Part shown: piece by piece, positions 24,129 through 32,472 of the stretch
Numbering within the stretch: position 1 is the stretch's first letter
Layout: each line of letters begins with the position of its first letter
Program-made: the position numbers and the translations under genes
DNA from: an uncultured Clostridia bacterium
GTDB taxonomy: Bacteria; Bacillota; Clostridia; Christensenellales; CAG-138
DNA: 64,000 bases
Reading direction: 5' to 3'
NCBI GenBank assembly: GCA_946411635.1
Contig: CAMKES010000001.1
Span: 277,696 to 341,695, forward strand
Notes under the pieces: model-generated
What the model was told of the DNA's origin: nothing
Seen by the model: the letters and a program-made list of their open reading frames with translations, nothing else
Database searches by the model: none

Positions 24129-26186
24129 ATGAAATTCTACACCGCGAATGAGATTCGCAACATCGGCGTCTTCGGACACGGCGGCGAAGGCAAAACGACC
24201 CTGACGGAGGCTATGCTTTACAACGCAGGTCTCGTCGATCGTTTCCCGAACAATGCACCCACCACGGACTTTGATCCGGAAGAAATCAAGCGCTCGATCT
24301 CCATCAATATGGCGCTTGCGCCCTTGGAGTGGAAGAACACCAAGATCAATCTGATCGACGCTCCCGGCTTCTTCGATTTCTACGGCGAAGTCACGGCGGC
24401 CATGGCGCTTTGCGATGCAGCGCTTATCGTGATCAGCGCGGTTTCCGGCCCGGCAGTCGGTGCGGAAAAGACCATGGCAATGTGCAAAGAACAGCACAAG
24501 GCCCGCATGATGGTCATCAATCAGATGGACCGTGAAAACGCCAATTTCGAAAAGACGATGCAGACCGTCAATGAGAAGTTCGGCGTAAACGTCGTTCCGA
24601 TCCAGCTCCCGATCCTCGAAGGCGGTGTGTTCAAGGGTTACGTTGACATCGTCAACATGAACGCCAAGATGTTCGAAGGCAAGGGCGAAAAGGAAGTCGC
24701 GATCCCCGCGAACCTCGAAGCCGAAGCGCAGGAACTCTATGAGAAGCTCACCGAAGCCGCAGCGGAAGCGGACGAAGATCTCATGATGGAGTATCTCGAG
24801 ACGATGGAGCTTTCCCGCGAGCAGATCCTGATGGGTCTTTCGAAGGGCGTTCTGGACGGCGACATCACGCCCGTCTGCTGCACCTCCGCGCTGAACAACA
24901 TCGGCGTGACCACGCTGCTTGACTACATCCTTCATTATTTGCCCACGGCGGCTGACGCGAAGCTTCCCAAGGCGTATAAGAACGGGGAAGAGATCGAACT
25001 CACCAGAGACGGCAAGATGGTTTGCCACATCTATAAGACGGTCAACGATCAGTTCGGCAAGTACAGCATCGTGAAGGTGCACCGCGGCGTTCTGGACGGC
25101 GGCGTTGCGCTGTTTAATGCGAACCAGGAAAAGAACGAGAAGCCGACGGCGCCCGTGATGCTTCGCGGCAAGAAGAGCATTCCGGTTGACAAACTCAACG
25201 CCGGCGATATCGGCGCGATCCCGAAGCTTCAGCTTTCCAACACGAACGATACGCTGTGCGATGCGTCCGACGTCGTGAAGATCGAGCAGGTCCGGTTCCC
25301 CGAACCGTGCATCAGCCTCGCGGTCACCGCAAAGAAGCAGGGCGAGGAAGATAAGGTCATCGGCGGCCTCAACAAGCTTCTTGAAGAGGATCCGACGATC
25401 TCCATCGAAAAGAATGCAGAAACCGGCGACGTGCTTCTGAAGGGTCTCGGCGAGATGCATCTTGACGTTACCTGCGCGAAGATCCGGAACAAGAGCAATG
25501 TCGAAGCACAGCTTGCAGATCCGCGCATCCCGTATCGCGAGACCATTCGCGCGACGGCGGAAGCGGAAGGCAAACATAAAAAGCAGTCCGGCGGCAGCGG
25601 TCAGTTCGGCGTCGTTCAGATGCGGTTCGAGCCGGCGCCCGAAGGCGTTGACTTCGAGTTTGTCAATGCGATCGTCGGCGGCGTCGTTCCGAAGGAATAC
25701 ATTCCGGCAGTCGAAAAGGGCCTTCGCGAAGCGATGGTGCACGGCGTTCTCGCCGGATACCCGATGGTCGGCATCAAGGCCACGCTCTACGACGGAAAGT
25801 ATCATCCCGTCGATTCCAAGGAAGTTGCGTTCAAGAGCGCGGCAAGACTGTCCTATAAGGCGGCCTGCATCAAGGCGAATCCCGCGCTGACCGAGCCGAT
25901 CTACACCTATTACATCTGGGTGCCGAACGATAACGTCGGCGACATCATGGGCGACCTCAGCCGTCGCCGCGGCAGAATGCTCGGTATGACGCCCAGCAAC
26001 GGCGGTACCGAGATCGTCGCGGAAGCGCCGCTTTCCGAGATGTTCAAGTATGCGACCGACCTTCGTTCCATGACGCAGGCGCGCGGTTCCTTCCGCAGCG
26101 AGTTCACCCGTTACGAGGACGTTCCGGCCGATCAGGCGAAGAAGATCATCGAGCAGGCGAAGCGCGAAGACGAAGAAGAAGAATAA
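24129..26186 (+). CDS. EF-G-like translational GTPase (FusA2 type)
   Basis: The 685-aa elongation factor G paralogue has P-loop GHGGEGKTT (G1), IDAPGFFDFYGEV (G3), and NQMD in place of the usual NKxD (G4). The switch I region reads DFDPEEIKRSISI instead of the canonical ERERGITI. These features mark the EF-G-like/FusA2 branch rather than housekeeping EF-G. The C-terminal domains IV and V are complete. It is not near rpsL, rpsG or tuf, consistent with a second copy. GTP hydrolysis is likely intact; the ribosomal role of this branch is uncertain. It has its own promoter and terminator. Confidence 0.92.
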   Translation: MKFYTANEIRNIGVFGHGGEGKTTLTEAMLYNAGLVDRFPNNAPTTDFDPEEIKRSISINMALAPLEWKNTKINLIDAPGFFDFYGEVTAAMALCDAALIVISAVSGPAVGAEKTMAMCKEQHKARMMVINQMDRENANFEKTMQTVNEKFGVNVVPIQLPILEGGVFKGYVDIVNMNAKMFEGKGEKEVAIPANLEAEAQELYEKLTEAAAEADEDLMMEYLETMELSREQILMGLSKGVLDGDITPVCCTSALNNIGVTTLLDYILHYLPTAADAKLPKAYKNGEEIELTRDGKMVCHIYKTVNDQFGKYSIVKVHRGVLDGGVALFNANQEKNEKPTAPVMLRGKKSIPVDKLNAGDIGAIPKLQLSNTNDTLCDASDVVKIEQVRFPEPCISLAVTAKKQGEEDKVIGGLNKLLEEDPTISIEKNAETGDVLLKGLGEMHLDVTCAKIRNKSNVEAQLADPRIPYRETIRATAEAEGKHKKQSGGSGQFGVVQMRFEPAPEGVDFEFVNAIVGGVVPKEYIPAVEKGLREAMVHGVLAGYPMVGIKATLYDGKYHPVDSKEVAFKSAARLSYKAACIKANPALTEPIYTYYIWVPNDNVGDIMGDLSRRRGRMLGMTPSNGGTEIVAEAPLSEMFKYATDLRSMTQARGSFRSEFTRYEDVPADQAKKIIEQAKREDEEEE

Positions 26187-26204
26187 TATCGAACCGAAAC
26201 AGAA

Positions 26205-26236
26205 CGGGAGCGCAGATATGCGCTCCCGCTTTTTTG
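26205..26236. terminator. intrinsic terminator of the EF-G-like gene
   Basis: CGGGAGCGCA-GATA-TGCGCTCCCG followed by CTTTTTT. It also separates the convergent uvrC operon, with a moderately T-rich minus-strand flank. Confidence 0.92.
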
Positions 26237-26270
26237 CGTTCCCGATCCGAAGGAAAACCCGTTCGATCGG

Positions 26271-28085
26271 CTATTTGTTGTGGAAGTAATCGAAAACGGC
26301 TTTTGCGGCCGGGAAATTCATGCCGCGGACCGCGGCCAGTTCTTCGATCGACGCTTCCTTGATGCGCTCGACCGTCAGAAACGTATCGAATAAGCGCTTC
26401 TTACGCTTATCGCCGACGCCGCTGATCTCGTCGAGACGGGAATACAGCGCGCTTTTGCTGCGCAGATTCCTGTGATACGAGATCGCAAACCGATGCGCTT
26501 CGTCGCGCAGACGCTCGATCAGATGCAGCGACGCGCTGTTTTTGGGGATCAGGATCGGCTCATCCTGATCCGGAAGATAAATGATCTCGTCCGATTCGGC
26601 AAGCGCGCAGATCGGGATATGAGAAAGATTGCATTCGGACAGCACTTCGACGCCCACTTCAAGCTGCGTTCTGCCGCCGTCGAGAACGATCAGGTCGGGA
26701 AACTCGCCGTCCATGGATAATCTTCGTGTGAGCACTTCCCGCATGGCGATCAGATCGTCACCGCCTGCGTCGGAGCGGATGCGGAAATGCCGATACGCCG
26801 ATTTGTCGGGCTTGCCGTCCCGGAATACGACCATGGAAGAAACGGTGTTCGTACCCATCAGATGCGAATTGTCGAAGCATTCGATTCGCGAGGGGATCTC
26901 TTCGAGCCCGAGGATGCCGGACAGTTCTGCAAGCGCGCCTTCGCTGCGTTCCCATTCGCGCGTGCGAATGCGGTCGTTCTTGGCAAGCAGAGCCGCGCAG
27001 TTCTGCTTTGCCATATCGGTCAATTGATGCTTGACGCCGCGCTGCGGAACAGTCAGGGCAACCTTTCTGCGCCGTTTCTCGCGCAGCCATTCTTCGATCG
27101 CCGGCATGTCGGTGCAATCCTGTGCCAGAAGGATGAGAGGCGGGATCTCGATGCCGTCCTGTCCGTAGTACTGCAGCAAAAACGCATGCAGCCATTCGGC
27201 CGGGGAATCATCGCCGTCTCCGTCAAGAGGGAACGCATGCGTGCCGATCACCTTCCCGCCGCGTACGAACAGAGAAAAAACCATGCGGGAACCGTTCAGC
27301 GAATCGACGGCAAACACGTCCGCCGTCAGATCGTTTGCGTTGATCGCCGCCTGTTTTTCCCGCAGAGCGAGCGTGGCCTTCAATTTGTCGCGCAGGAGCG
27401 CGGCGCGTTCAAAGTCGAGCGCATCCGAGGCTTCCTGCATCTTTTGTGTGAGATACGGGATCAGGTCCCCGCTTTTCCCGTTCAGCAGGCGGATCGCCTC
27501 GTGCAGATACGCATGGTATTGTTCGCGGGAAACGGCTCCGCTGCAGGGCGCGCAGCATTTTCCGATATGGCGGAGGAGACAGGGACGTTCTCCGCGTGCG
27601 AGCATATTTGCGATGTTCTTTTTACAGTGTCTCAGCGGAAACAGATCGTAAACAAGCCGGAGCTCTTCCTGTACGGACGGACCGACGATGTATGGGCCGA
27701 GGTAGGTCGCGCCGTCCGGTTTCACGCGGCGCACGATCTCGATGCGGGGGAAATCCTGCTTCATATCGATGCGGAAATACGGGAAATGCTTGTCATCCTT
27801 CAGCAGGATATTGTATTTCGGCATGAATTCTTTGATCAGATTGCTTTCGAGAGAAAGCGCTTCGACCTCGCTGTGCACTTCGATCGTTTCAAAGTCCGCA
27901 ATATGTGAAACCATTGCGAGCACTTTCGGAGAGTGATTTTTCGAAGCATGAAAATACTGCCGGACACGGTTTTTGAGTACTTTCGCTTTTCCGACATAAA
28001 TCACGGTTCCGGTTGCGTCGAGCATCTTGTATACGCCCGGTTTGTCCGGTAAAAGCGCGATCTTATCTTCGAGGATCGTATTCAT
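26271..28085 (-). CDS. uvrC: excinuclease ABC subunit C
   Basis: UvrC makes the dual incisions in nucleotide excision repair. The 604-aa protein has the N-terminal GIY-YIG nuclease (KPGVYKMLDATGTVIYVGKAK), a central Cys cluster (CKKNIANMLARGERPCLLRHIGKCCAPC), a UVR domain (residues ~205-240), and an RNase H-like nuclease (CFDNSHLMGTNTVSSMVVF). C-terminal helix-hairpin-helix motifs include ISGVGDKRKKRLF. It overlaps maf by four bases and is last in an xth-maf-uvrC operon. Confidence 0.97.
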   Translation of the reverse strand: MNTILEDKIALLPDKPGVYKMLDATGTVIYVGKAKVLKNRVRQYFHASKNHSPKVLAMVSHIADFETIEVHSEVEALSLESNLIKEFMPKYNILLKDDKHFPYFRIDMKQDFPRIEIVRRVKPDGATYLGPYIVGPSVQEELRLVYDLFPLRHCKKNIANMLARGERPCLLRHIGKCCAPCSGAVSREQYHAYLHEAIRLLNGKSGDLIPYLTQKMQEASDALDFERAALLRDKLKATLALREKQAAINANDLTADVFAVDSLNGSRMVFSLFVRGGKVIGTHAFPLDGDGDDSPAEWLHAFLLQYYGQDGIEIPPLILLAQDCTDMPAIEEWLREKRRRKVALTVPQRGVKHQLTDMAKQNCAALLAKNDRIRTREWERSEGALAELSGILGLEEIPSRIECFDNSHLMGTNTVSSMVVFRDGKPDKSAYRHFRIRSDAGGDDLIAMREVLTRRLSMDGEFPDLIVLDGGRTQLEVGVEVLSECNLSHIPICALAESDEIIYLPDQDEPILIPKNSASLHLIERLRDEAHRFAISYHRNLRSKSALYSRLDEISGVGDKRKKRLFDTFLTVERIKEASIEELAAVRGMNFPAAKAVFDYFHNK

Positions 28086-28657
28086 GCGCGATCCTCCGTC
28101 AGGGCGCCTGCTCGCAAAAGCATTTCATAGAGCAGGGGGGCAGGGAGACCGACCACGTTGAAATAATTGCCTTCGATCGAATCGACGAACACGGATGCAA
28201 GTCCCTGTACTCCGTACGATCCGGCTTTGTCAAGCGGTTCTCCGGTGGAAACGTACCATTCGATCTCCTTGTCCGTCATGGGGCGAAAAGTGACCTTCGT
28301 AACGGAACAGCGGATATCGCAGTACTCTTTTTTCAGAACGGCGAGTCCGGTATAGACGGAATGAGATCGTCCCTGCATGTGTTTCAACGTGCGAACGGCG
28401 TCCTCGGGAGATTTCGGTTTGCCGATGATCTCGCCGTCCAGTTCGACGACCGTATCCGCACCGATCACGCAGGCGTCCGGCCGGATTGCAAGCGCGAACG
28501 AAGCCTTCTGATGCGCGAGATGCATAACGGTCTCCGCGGTCGAGCATCCGGACGGAACGCGCTCCGCCTCGGTGCATACGACCGTTTCAAACGGGATCCC
28601 CATAAACTGCATGATCTCGTGCCTGCGGGGCGATTGCGAAGCAAGAATCAGTTCCAT
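28082..28657 (-). CDS. maf: Maf family nucleotide pyrophosphatase
   Basis: Maf proteins hydrolyse non-canonical or pyrimidine nucleoside triphosphates to monophosphates, limiting mutagenesis and linked to division arrest. The 191-aa protein has LILASQSPRRHEIM at the N-terminus, the catalytic VIGADTVVELDGEIIGKP, and SYGVQGLASVFVDSIEGNYFNVVGLP at the C-terminus, matching dTTP/UTP-type members. It overlaps uvrC by four bases and xth by ten, so the three repair or sanitation genes are one operon. Confidence 0.94.
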   Translation of the reverse strand: MELILASQSPRRHEIMQFMGIPFETVVCTEAERVPSGCSTAETVMHLAHQKASFALAIRPDACVIGADTVVELDGEIIGKPKSPEDAVRTLKHMQGRSHSVYTGLAVLKKEYCDIRCSVTKVTFRPMTDKEIEWYVSTGEPLDKAGSYGVQGLASVFVDSIEGNYFNVVGLPAPLLYEMLLRAGALTEDRA

Positions 28658-29412
28658 GAACCCTCCCAGAGCAAGCCGACGGGGCAGTGATCGCTGCCCT
28701 GAATTTCATTGTAGATCAATGCGTCCCGAATGCGGGAACGATCCTGTTCCCGCACGAGAAAATAGTCGATCCGCCATCCGGCATTGTGCTCGCGCGCGCG
28801 GAACCGGTAGCTCCACCAGCTGTAAGCTCCGGTTTTATCCGGATACTTCTCCCGGAACGTATCCACGAACCCGGCGTCGAGAAGCGTTCCGAACATGGAT
28901 CGTTCTTCATCGGAAAATCCCGCGTTGCCGCGGTTCGGACCGGGATTCTTCAGATCGATCTCACGGTGCGCAACGTTCAGATCGCCGCAATAGATCACGG
29001 GACCTTCCTTTGCAAGTTCGACCAGATACGAACGGATGGCGCTTTCCCATTCGGTCCGGAAGGGAAGCCGCTTCAATCCCTCCTGCGCGTTCGGCGCATA
29101 TGCCGCAACAAAGGAGAACCCGGGATACTTCAGCGTGATCGTTCGTCCTTCGGAGTCAAAACGAAGATCTCCCACGCCGTACAGCACGCTGTCCGGTTCT
29201 TTCTTGGTGAAAACGGCCGTTCCGGAATATCCTTTTTTCTCCGCGCTGAAAAAGAAGGATCGGTATCCTTCCGGTCGGTAATCCGTCTGTTCCGGCTGCA
29301 GCTTTGTTTCCTGCAGCGCAAGAATATCGGGGGATTCGGCTTGCAAAAACGTGTCGAATCCTTTTTGCAGGCATGCGCGAAGCCCGTTTACGTTCCAGCT
29401 GATCAGTTTCAT
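28648..29412 (-). CDS. xth: exodeoxyribonuclease III
   Basis: This is an AP endonuclease and 3'-5' exonuclease of base excision repair (ExoA/Xth family). The 254-aa protein has MKLISWNVNGLRAC at the N-terminus, LALQETKL with the metal-ligand Glu, YCGDLNVAHREID, and the C-terminal SDHCPVGL with the catalytic Asp-His. The N-terminus fits the family exactly, so the start is secure. Yet the ATG lies only six bases after a TATAAT box with no ribosome binding site, pointing to a leaderless mRNA. It heads the xth-maf-uvrC operon. Confidence 0.96.
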   Translation of the reverse strand: MKLISWNVNGLRACLQKGFDTFLQAESPDILALQETKLQPEQTDYRPEGYRSFFFSAEKKGYSGTAVFTKKEPDSVLYGVGDLRFDSEGRTITLKYPGFSFVAAYAPNAQEGLKRLPFRTEWESAIRSYLVELAKEGPVIYCGDLNVAHREIDLKNPGPNRGNAGFSDEERSMFGTLLDAGFVDTFREKYPDKTGAYSWWSYRFRAREHNAGWRIDYFLVREQDRSRIRDALIYNEIQGSDHCPVGLLWEGSWN

Positions 29413-29418
29413 GCATCC

Positions 29419-29447
29419 ATTATATATTTAAAAGCGCGTATTGACAA
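29419..29447 (-). promoter_or_regulatory. promoter of xth-maf-uvrC
   Basis: On the minus strand TTGTCA, 17 bases, TATAAT. The -35 overlaps the -35 of the divergent Crp/Fnr promoter within TTGACAA. Confidence 0.8.
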
Positions 29448-29469
29448 GTAGATTCATTGATGATACTAT
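29441..29469 (+). promoter_or_regulatory. promoter of the Crp/Fnr-ABC operon
   Basis: TTGACA, 17 bases, TACTAT. The -10 is embedded in an inverted repeat. Confidence 0.8.
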
Positions 29470-29480
29470 ATCTGTATCAT
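29460..29480. promoter_or_regulatory. candidate operator of the Crp/Fnr regulator
   Basis: ATGATAC, 7-base centre, GTATCAT: a perfect 7-bp inverted repeat over the -10 and start region of the regulator's own promoter. Position suggests autorepression. It is not the classical CRP or FNR consensus. Confidence 0.55.
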
Positions 29481-29501
29481 ATGAAACGGAAATAGTTGAA
29501 A

Positions 29502-30167
29502 ATGAGCAGCGTTTATGATGTCGAAAGGTACGCGCGCCAACTATCGGATACGATCCTGTTCCGAGGCGTGACGGTTGACTGGATCAGAAACTGGCTGTCG
29601 CAGTCAAATTCCGAAATTCGGGAGTATGAAACCTGCTCGTATCTGTTTCACAAATCGGATACGGCGGATCATTTGGGCATCATTCTCAGAGGATCGGCGG
29701 ACGTTAACCGCGTCAGTCATGACGGGCGGATGCATATGAGCATCCTGAAGAAAAACGACCTGTACGGAGCAGCCTCTCTGTTCGGCGGGAAGCACGCGTT
29801 CGGCATCGATATCAAGTGTATCGAAAAAACGCGGGTATTGATCATCTCTGCCGACGAAATGCTTGATCTCTTGTCCGAAAACAGAACGATCCTTAACAAT
29901 TATCTGCATTATCTGAACGGACGGATCCGGTTCCTGAGCAAACGGCTCGACGCGTTCTCCAAGAATACCGTTTCCGCCAAAATCATGACGTTCCTGTCCT
30001 CCGAAGCGACCGGAGGGATCTGCAGGATCAAGAACTACACGAAGCTTTCCGAATCATTGTGCGTCAGCCGGGCAACCTTGTACCGTGCGCTTGAAACGCT
30101 TGAATCGGAAGGGAAGATCAAAAGAAACGGAAAAGAGATCACATTACTGGAGGAATACAAATCATGA
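29502..30167 (+). CDS. Crp/Fnr family transcriptional regulator
   Basis: The 221-aa protein has an N-terminal cyclic-nucleotide-binding-type beta barrel (residues ~25-120, containing LGIILRGSADVNRVSHDGR and NDLYGAASLFGG). A dimerisation helix and a C-terminal winged helix follow, with LSESLCVSRATLYRALETLESEGKI as the recognition region. No N-terminal Cys cluster of the FNR type is present, so oxygen sensing by Fe-S is unlikely; the effector is unknown. The ATG at 29502 and the TTG two codons earlier are both possible starts. Its stop overlaps the substrate-binding protein start, making it the first gene of the ABC transporter operon. Confidence 0.9.
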   Translation: MSSVYDVERYARQLSDTILFRGVTVDWIRNWLSQSNSEIREYETCSYLFHKSDTADHLGIILRGSADVNRVSHDGRMHMSILKKNDLYGAASLFGGKHAFGIDIKCIEKTRVLIISADEMLDLLSENRTILNNYLHYLNGRIRFLSKRLDAFSKNTVSAKIMTFLSSEATGGICRIKNYTKLSESLCVSRATLYRALETLESEGKIKRNGKEITLLEEYKS

Positions 30168-31138
30168 AGAAAACTGCTGCAATCATACTCTCGATCCTGT
30201 TCGTATTCTCGTTCCTTGCGTGCTCGAAGCAGGGATCCGAAGGAGAAGCGCCCGCTGAGCCCGCAGAACCGATCCGCGTTGCGGCGCTTGCCGGCCCGAC
30301 CGGCATGGGCCTTGCATACATGATGAAGGACATGCAGGATTCGTATACCGTCGAACTGTTCACGGCGCCCGATCAGGTGACGGCAAAGGTCATCAACGGC
30401 GAAGTGGATATTGCGGCCGTCCCGATCAACCTCGCGTCCGTTCTGTATAACAAGACGGAAGGCAAGGTCAGCGTGATCGGCGTCAACACGCTCGGCGTTC
30501 TGTACATTCTTGAAAACGGCAACACGATCGGCAGCATCGCAGACCTCGCCGGCAAGAAAATTTGTTCCACGGGTCAGGGCAGCACGCCCGAATACATTCT
30601 GCAGTATCTGCTTGCCGCAAACGGTCTTACGGATTCCGTTGAGGTCGAATTCTACGCGGATAATTCCGAGCTGATCGCGAAACTGGCTGACGGAAGCGTA
30701 CAGATCGCACTGCTTCCCGAACCGCACGTATCGATCGCTTCCGCGCAGAGCGAAAACATTCGCGTTGCACTGAAGGTGAACGATCTCTGGAATGAACAGA
30801 ACGATACGCAGCTCGTTCAGGGCGTTTATATCGTTCGCAACGATTTCCTCGAGGCAAACAAGGCGCGTGTGGACGCGTTCCTGAACGATGCACAGATCTC
30901 CGCGACGAAGGTCGTCTCCGAGGAGGATGCGGCCGCGGTCATCGTTGCGCAGGGCATCATCGGCAAGGAGCCGATCGCCAAGAAAGCGATCCCGAACTGC
31001 AACATCACGTTGATCAAGGGCGAGGAAATGCATAAGACGGTTGCCGCGATGCTGCAGGTCCTGTTTGATGCAAATCCGAAATCGATCGGCGGCAAGATGC
31101 CCCTTGACGATTTCTACTATGTCGGCGATCCTTCGTAA
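30164..31138 (+). CDS. ABC transporter substrate-binding lipoprotein (NitT/TauT type)
   Basis: The 324-aa lipoprotein has signal peptide MKKTAAIILSILFVFSFLAC (lipobox FLAC), followed by an NMT1/SsuA-like binding protein. It has LAGPTGMGLAYMM at the start of lobe one, INGEVDIAAVPINLA, and LADGSVQIALLPEPHV, a series shared by sulfonate/nitrate/pyrimidine-type binding proteins. The ligand cannot be assigned. The ATG overlaps the regulator's stop, and the 3' end overlaps the permease start by 20 bases. Confidence 0.9.
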   Translation: MKKTAAIILSILFVFSFLACSKQGSEGEAPAEPAEPIRVAALAGPTGMGLAYMMKDMQDSYTVELFTAPDQVTAKVINGEVDIAAVPINLASVLYNKTEGKVSVIGVNTLGVLYILENGNTIGSIADLAGKKICSTGQGSTPEYILQYLLAANGLTDSVEVEFYADNSELIAKLADGSVQIALLPEPHVSIASAQSENIRVALKVNDLWNEQNDTQLVQGVYIVRNDFLEANKARVDAFLNDAQISATKVVSEEDAAAVIVAQGIIGKEPIAKKAIPNCNITLIKGEEMHKTVAAMLQVLFDANPKSIGGKMPLDDFYYVGDPS

Positions 31139-31868
31139 ACTCATTAAAATCTGCGTTCCGATCGCAGTCTATATTCTGATCTGGCAGCTGCTGTCGATGC
31201 TCGTCGGCAGCAGCTTGCTGCTTCCGTCGCCGAAAACGACGTTTGACGCCGCGATCGGCATCTTGTCTTCCGCGTCCGGATGGAGGGCGATCCTTGCAAC
31301 GGTGATCCGTATTTTCATCGGCTTTCTGGCCGGCTGCGCGATCGGCATTGCGCTTGCGGTTCTGACCGCGTCCTTCAAGACGATGAACTGGATCCTCAGT
31401 CCGCTTCGTACGTTGATCAAGACGACGCCGATCACTTCGTTTGCGCTGATCCTGCTGGTTTCCGTCGTTTCAAACGCCGTTCCCGTTATCGTCGCGATGA
31501 TCGTAGTCGTTCCCATGATCTGGCGTACGACGGAGGAGTCGATCCTCGGTCTTGATAAAAAGCTTTCCGAGATGGCCGACGTCTTTCTTACTCCCTGGAA
31601 AAAACTGATCCACGTGATCCTGCCGCAGATACTGCCGCAGCTGTTTGCGACGGCTTCTACCGCTCTGGGCTTTGCCTGGAAAGCCGTTATCACGGCCGAG
31701 ATCCTGTCCCTTCCGGTTCACGGCGTCGGCCGGCAGATGCAGTACGATAAGTATTATTACGACATTCCGAGTTTGTTTGCGTGGACGATTCTGATTATTC
31801 TGCTGTCGGTCCTTGTCGAATCCGTTTTGCGGCTGCTGTTGAGAAAGGCGGGGAAGCGGTATGATTGA
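31119..31868 (+). CDS. ABC transporter permease (SsuC/TauC type)
   Basis: The 249-aa permease has about six membrane segments and the EAA-like loop LDKKLSEMADVFLTPWKKLIHVILPQILPQL, typical of the nitrate/taurine/sulfonate family. I chose the ATG at 31119, inside the end of the binding-protein gene; the longer ORF start is out of register with the family N-terminus. No strong ribosome binding site is seen, consistent with coupled translation. The stop overlaps the ATPase start. Confidence 0.9.
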   Translation: MSAILRKLIKICVPIAVYILIWQLLSMLVGSSLLLPSPKTTFDAAIGILSSASGWRAILATVIRIFIGFLAGCAIGIALAVLTASFKTMNWILSPLRTLIKTTPITSFALILLVSVVSNAVPVIVAMIVVVPMIWRTTEESILGLDKKLSEMADVFLTPWKKLIHVILPQILPQLFATASTALGFAWKAVITAEILSLPVHGVGRQMQYDKYYYDIPSLFAWTILIILLSVLVESVLRLLLRKAGKRYD

Positions 31869-32412
31869 GATCAGGAATCTTTCTCTTCGGTTTGATGAGA
31901 AAACCGTTTTCGAGCACAGTGACTTTTCGTTCCCGGACGAAGGAATCGTTCTGATCTCGGGCGTTTCCGGGATCGGAAAAACGACGCTTCTCCGCGTGCT
32001 GTGCGGACTTCTGAAGCCTTCCGGCTGTGTTGTAACGGGAACGGAAGGACGGAAATGCTCCTTTGTGTTTCAGGAGCCGAGGCTTCTCGAACATATGACC
32101 GCGCTGGAAAACGTCGCGCTTGTATCGGATAAAAGGACCGCGGAAGACCTTCTGCTTCGTCTGAATATGGAGCAGGAACTGCACCAGAAAGCCGGAGAGC
32201 TTTCCGGCGGTCAGAAGCAGCGCGTTTCGATCGCGCGCGCGTTCGCCTATTCCGACGATATCGTTCTGCTCGACGAGCCGTTTTCCGGCCTGGATGAGCA
32301 GAACAAACGCACCGCTGCGGAACTGATCCGCACTGCCAGACTGGCCGTTGTCGTCTCGCATGATCCGACCGACGAAGAACTGCTGAAACCGGACAGAAAA
32401 ATACGGCTTTGA
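31861..32412 (+). CDS. ABC transporter ATP-binding protein, short form
   Basis: The 183-aa ATPase has Walker A GVSGIGKTTL, signature LSGGQKQRVSIARAF, Walker B DIVLLDEPFSGLD, and switch His in VVSHDPTDEE. It is about 50-70 residues shorter than usual NitT/TauT ATPases because it ends shortly after the switch region. All catalytic motifs are present. It overlaps the permease by eight bases and ends the four-gene Crp/Fnr-ABC operon. Confidence 0.9.
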   Translation: MIEIRNLSLRFDEKTVFEHSDFSFPDEGIVLISGVSGIGKTTLLRVLCGLLKPSGCVVTGTEGRKCSFVFQEPRLLEHMTALENVALVSDKRTAEDLLLRLNMEQELHQKAGELSGGQKQRVSIARAFAYSDDIVLLDEPFSGLDEQNKRTAAELIRTARLAVVVSHDPTDEELLKPDRKIRL

Positions 32413-32413
32413 C

Positions 32414-32442
32414 TTGCACTTTTCTCGCATATGTGGTATGAT
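32414..32442 (+). promoter_or_regulatory. promoter of the alpha/beta hydrolase operon
   Basis: TTGCAC, 17 bases, TATGAT; starts at the stop codon of the ATPase gene. Confidence 0.78.
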
Positions 32443-32472
32443 ATCATATCAATATTATGCGGAGGAATGCAA

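Noticed and set aside
24063-25805. 580-aa minus-strand ORF
   Set aside because: Antisense to the EF-G-like gene.
29460-29480. Inverted repeat read as a standard CRP or FNR box
   Set aside because: Half-sites are ATGATAC/GTATCAT, not TGTGA/TCACA or TTGAT/ATCAA.
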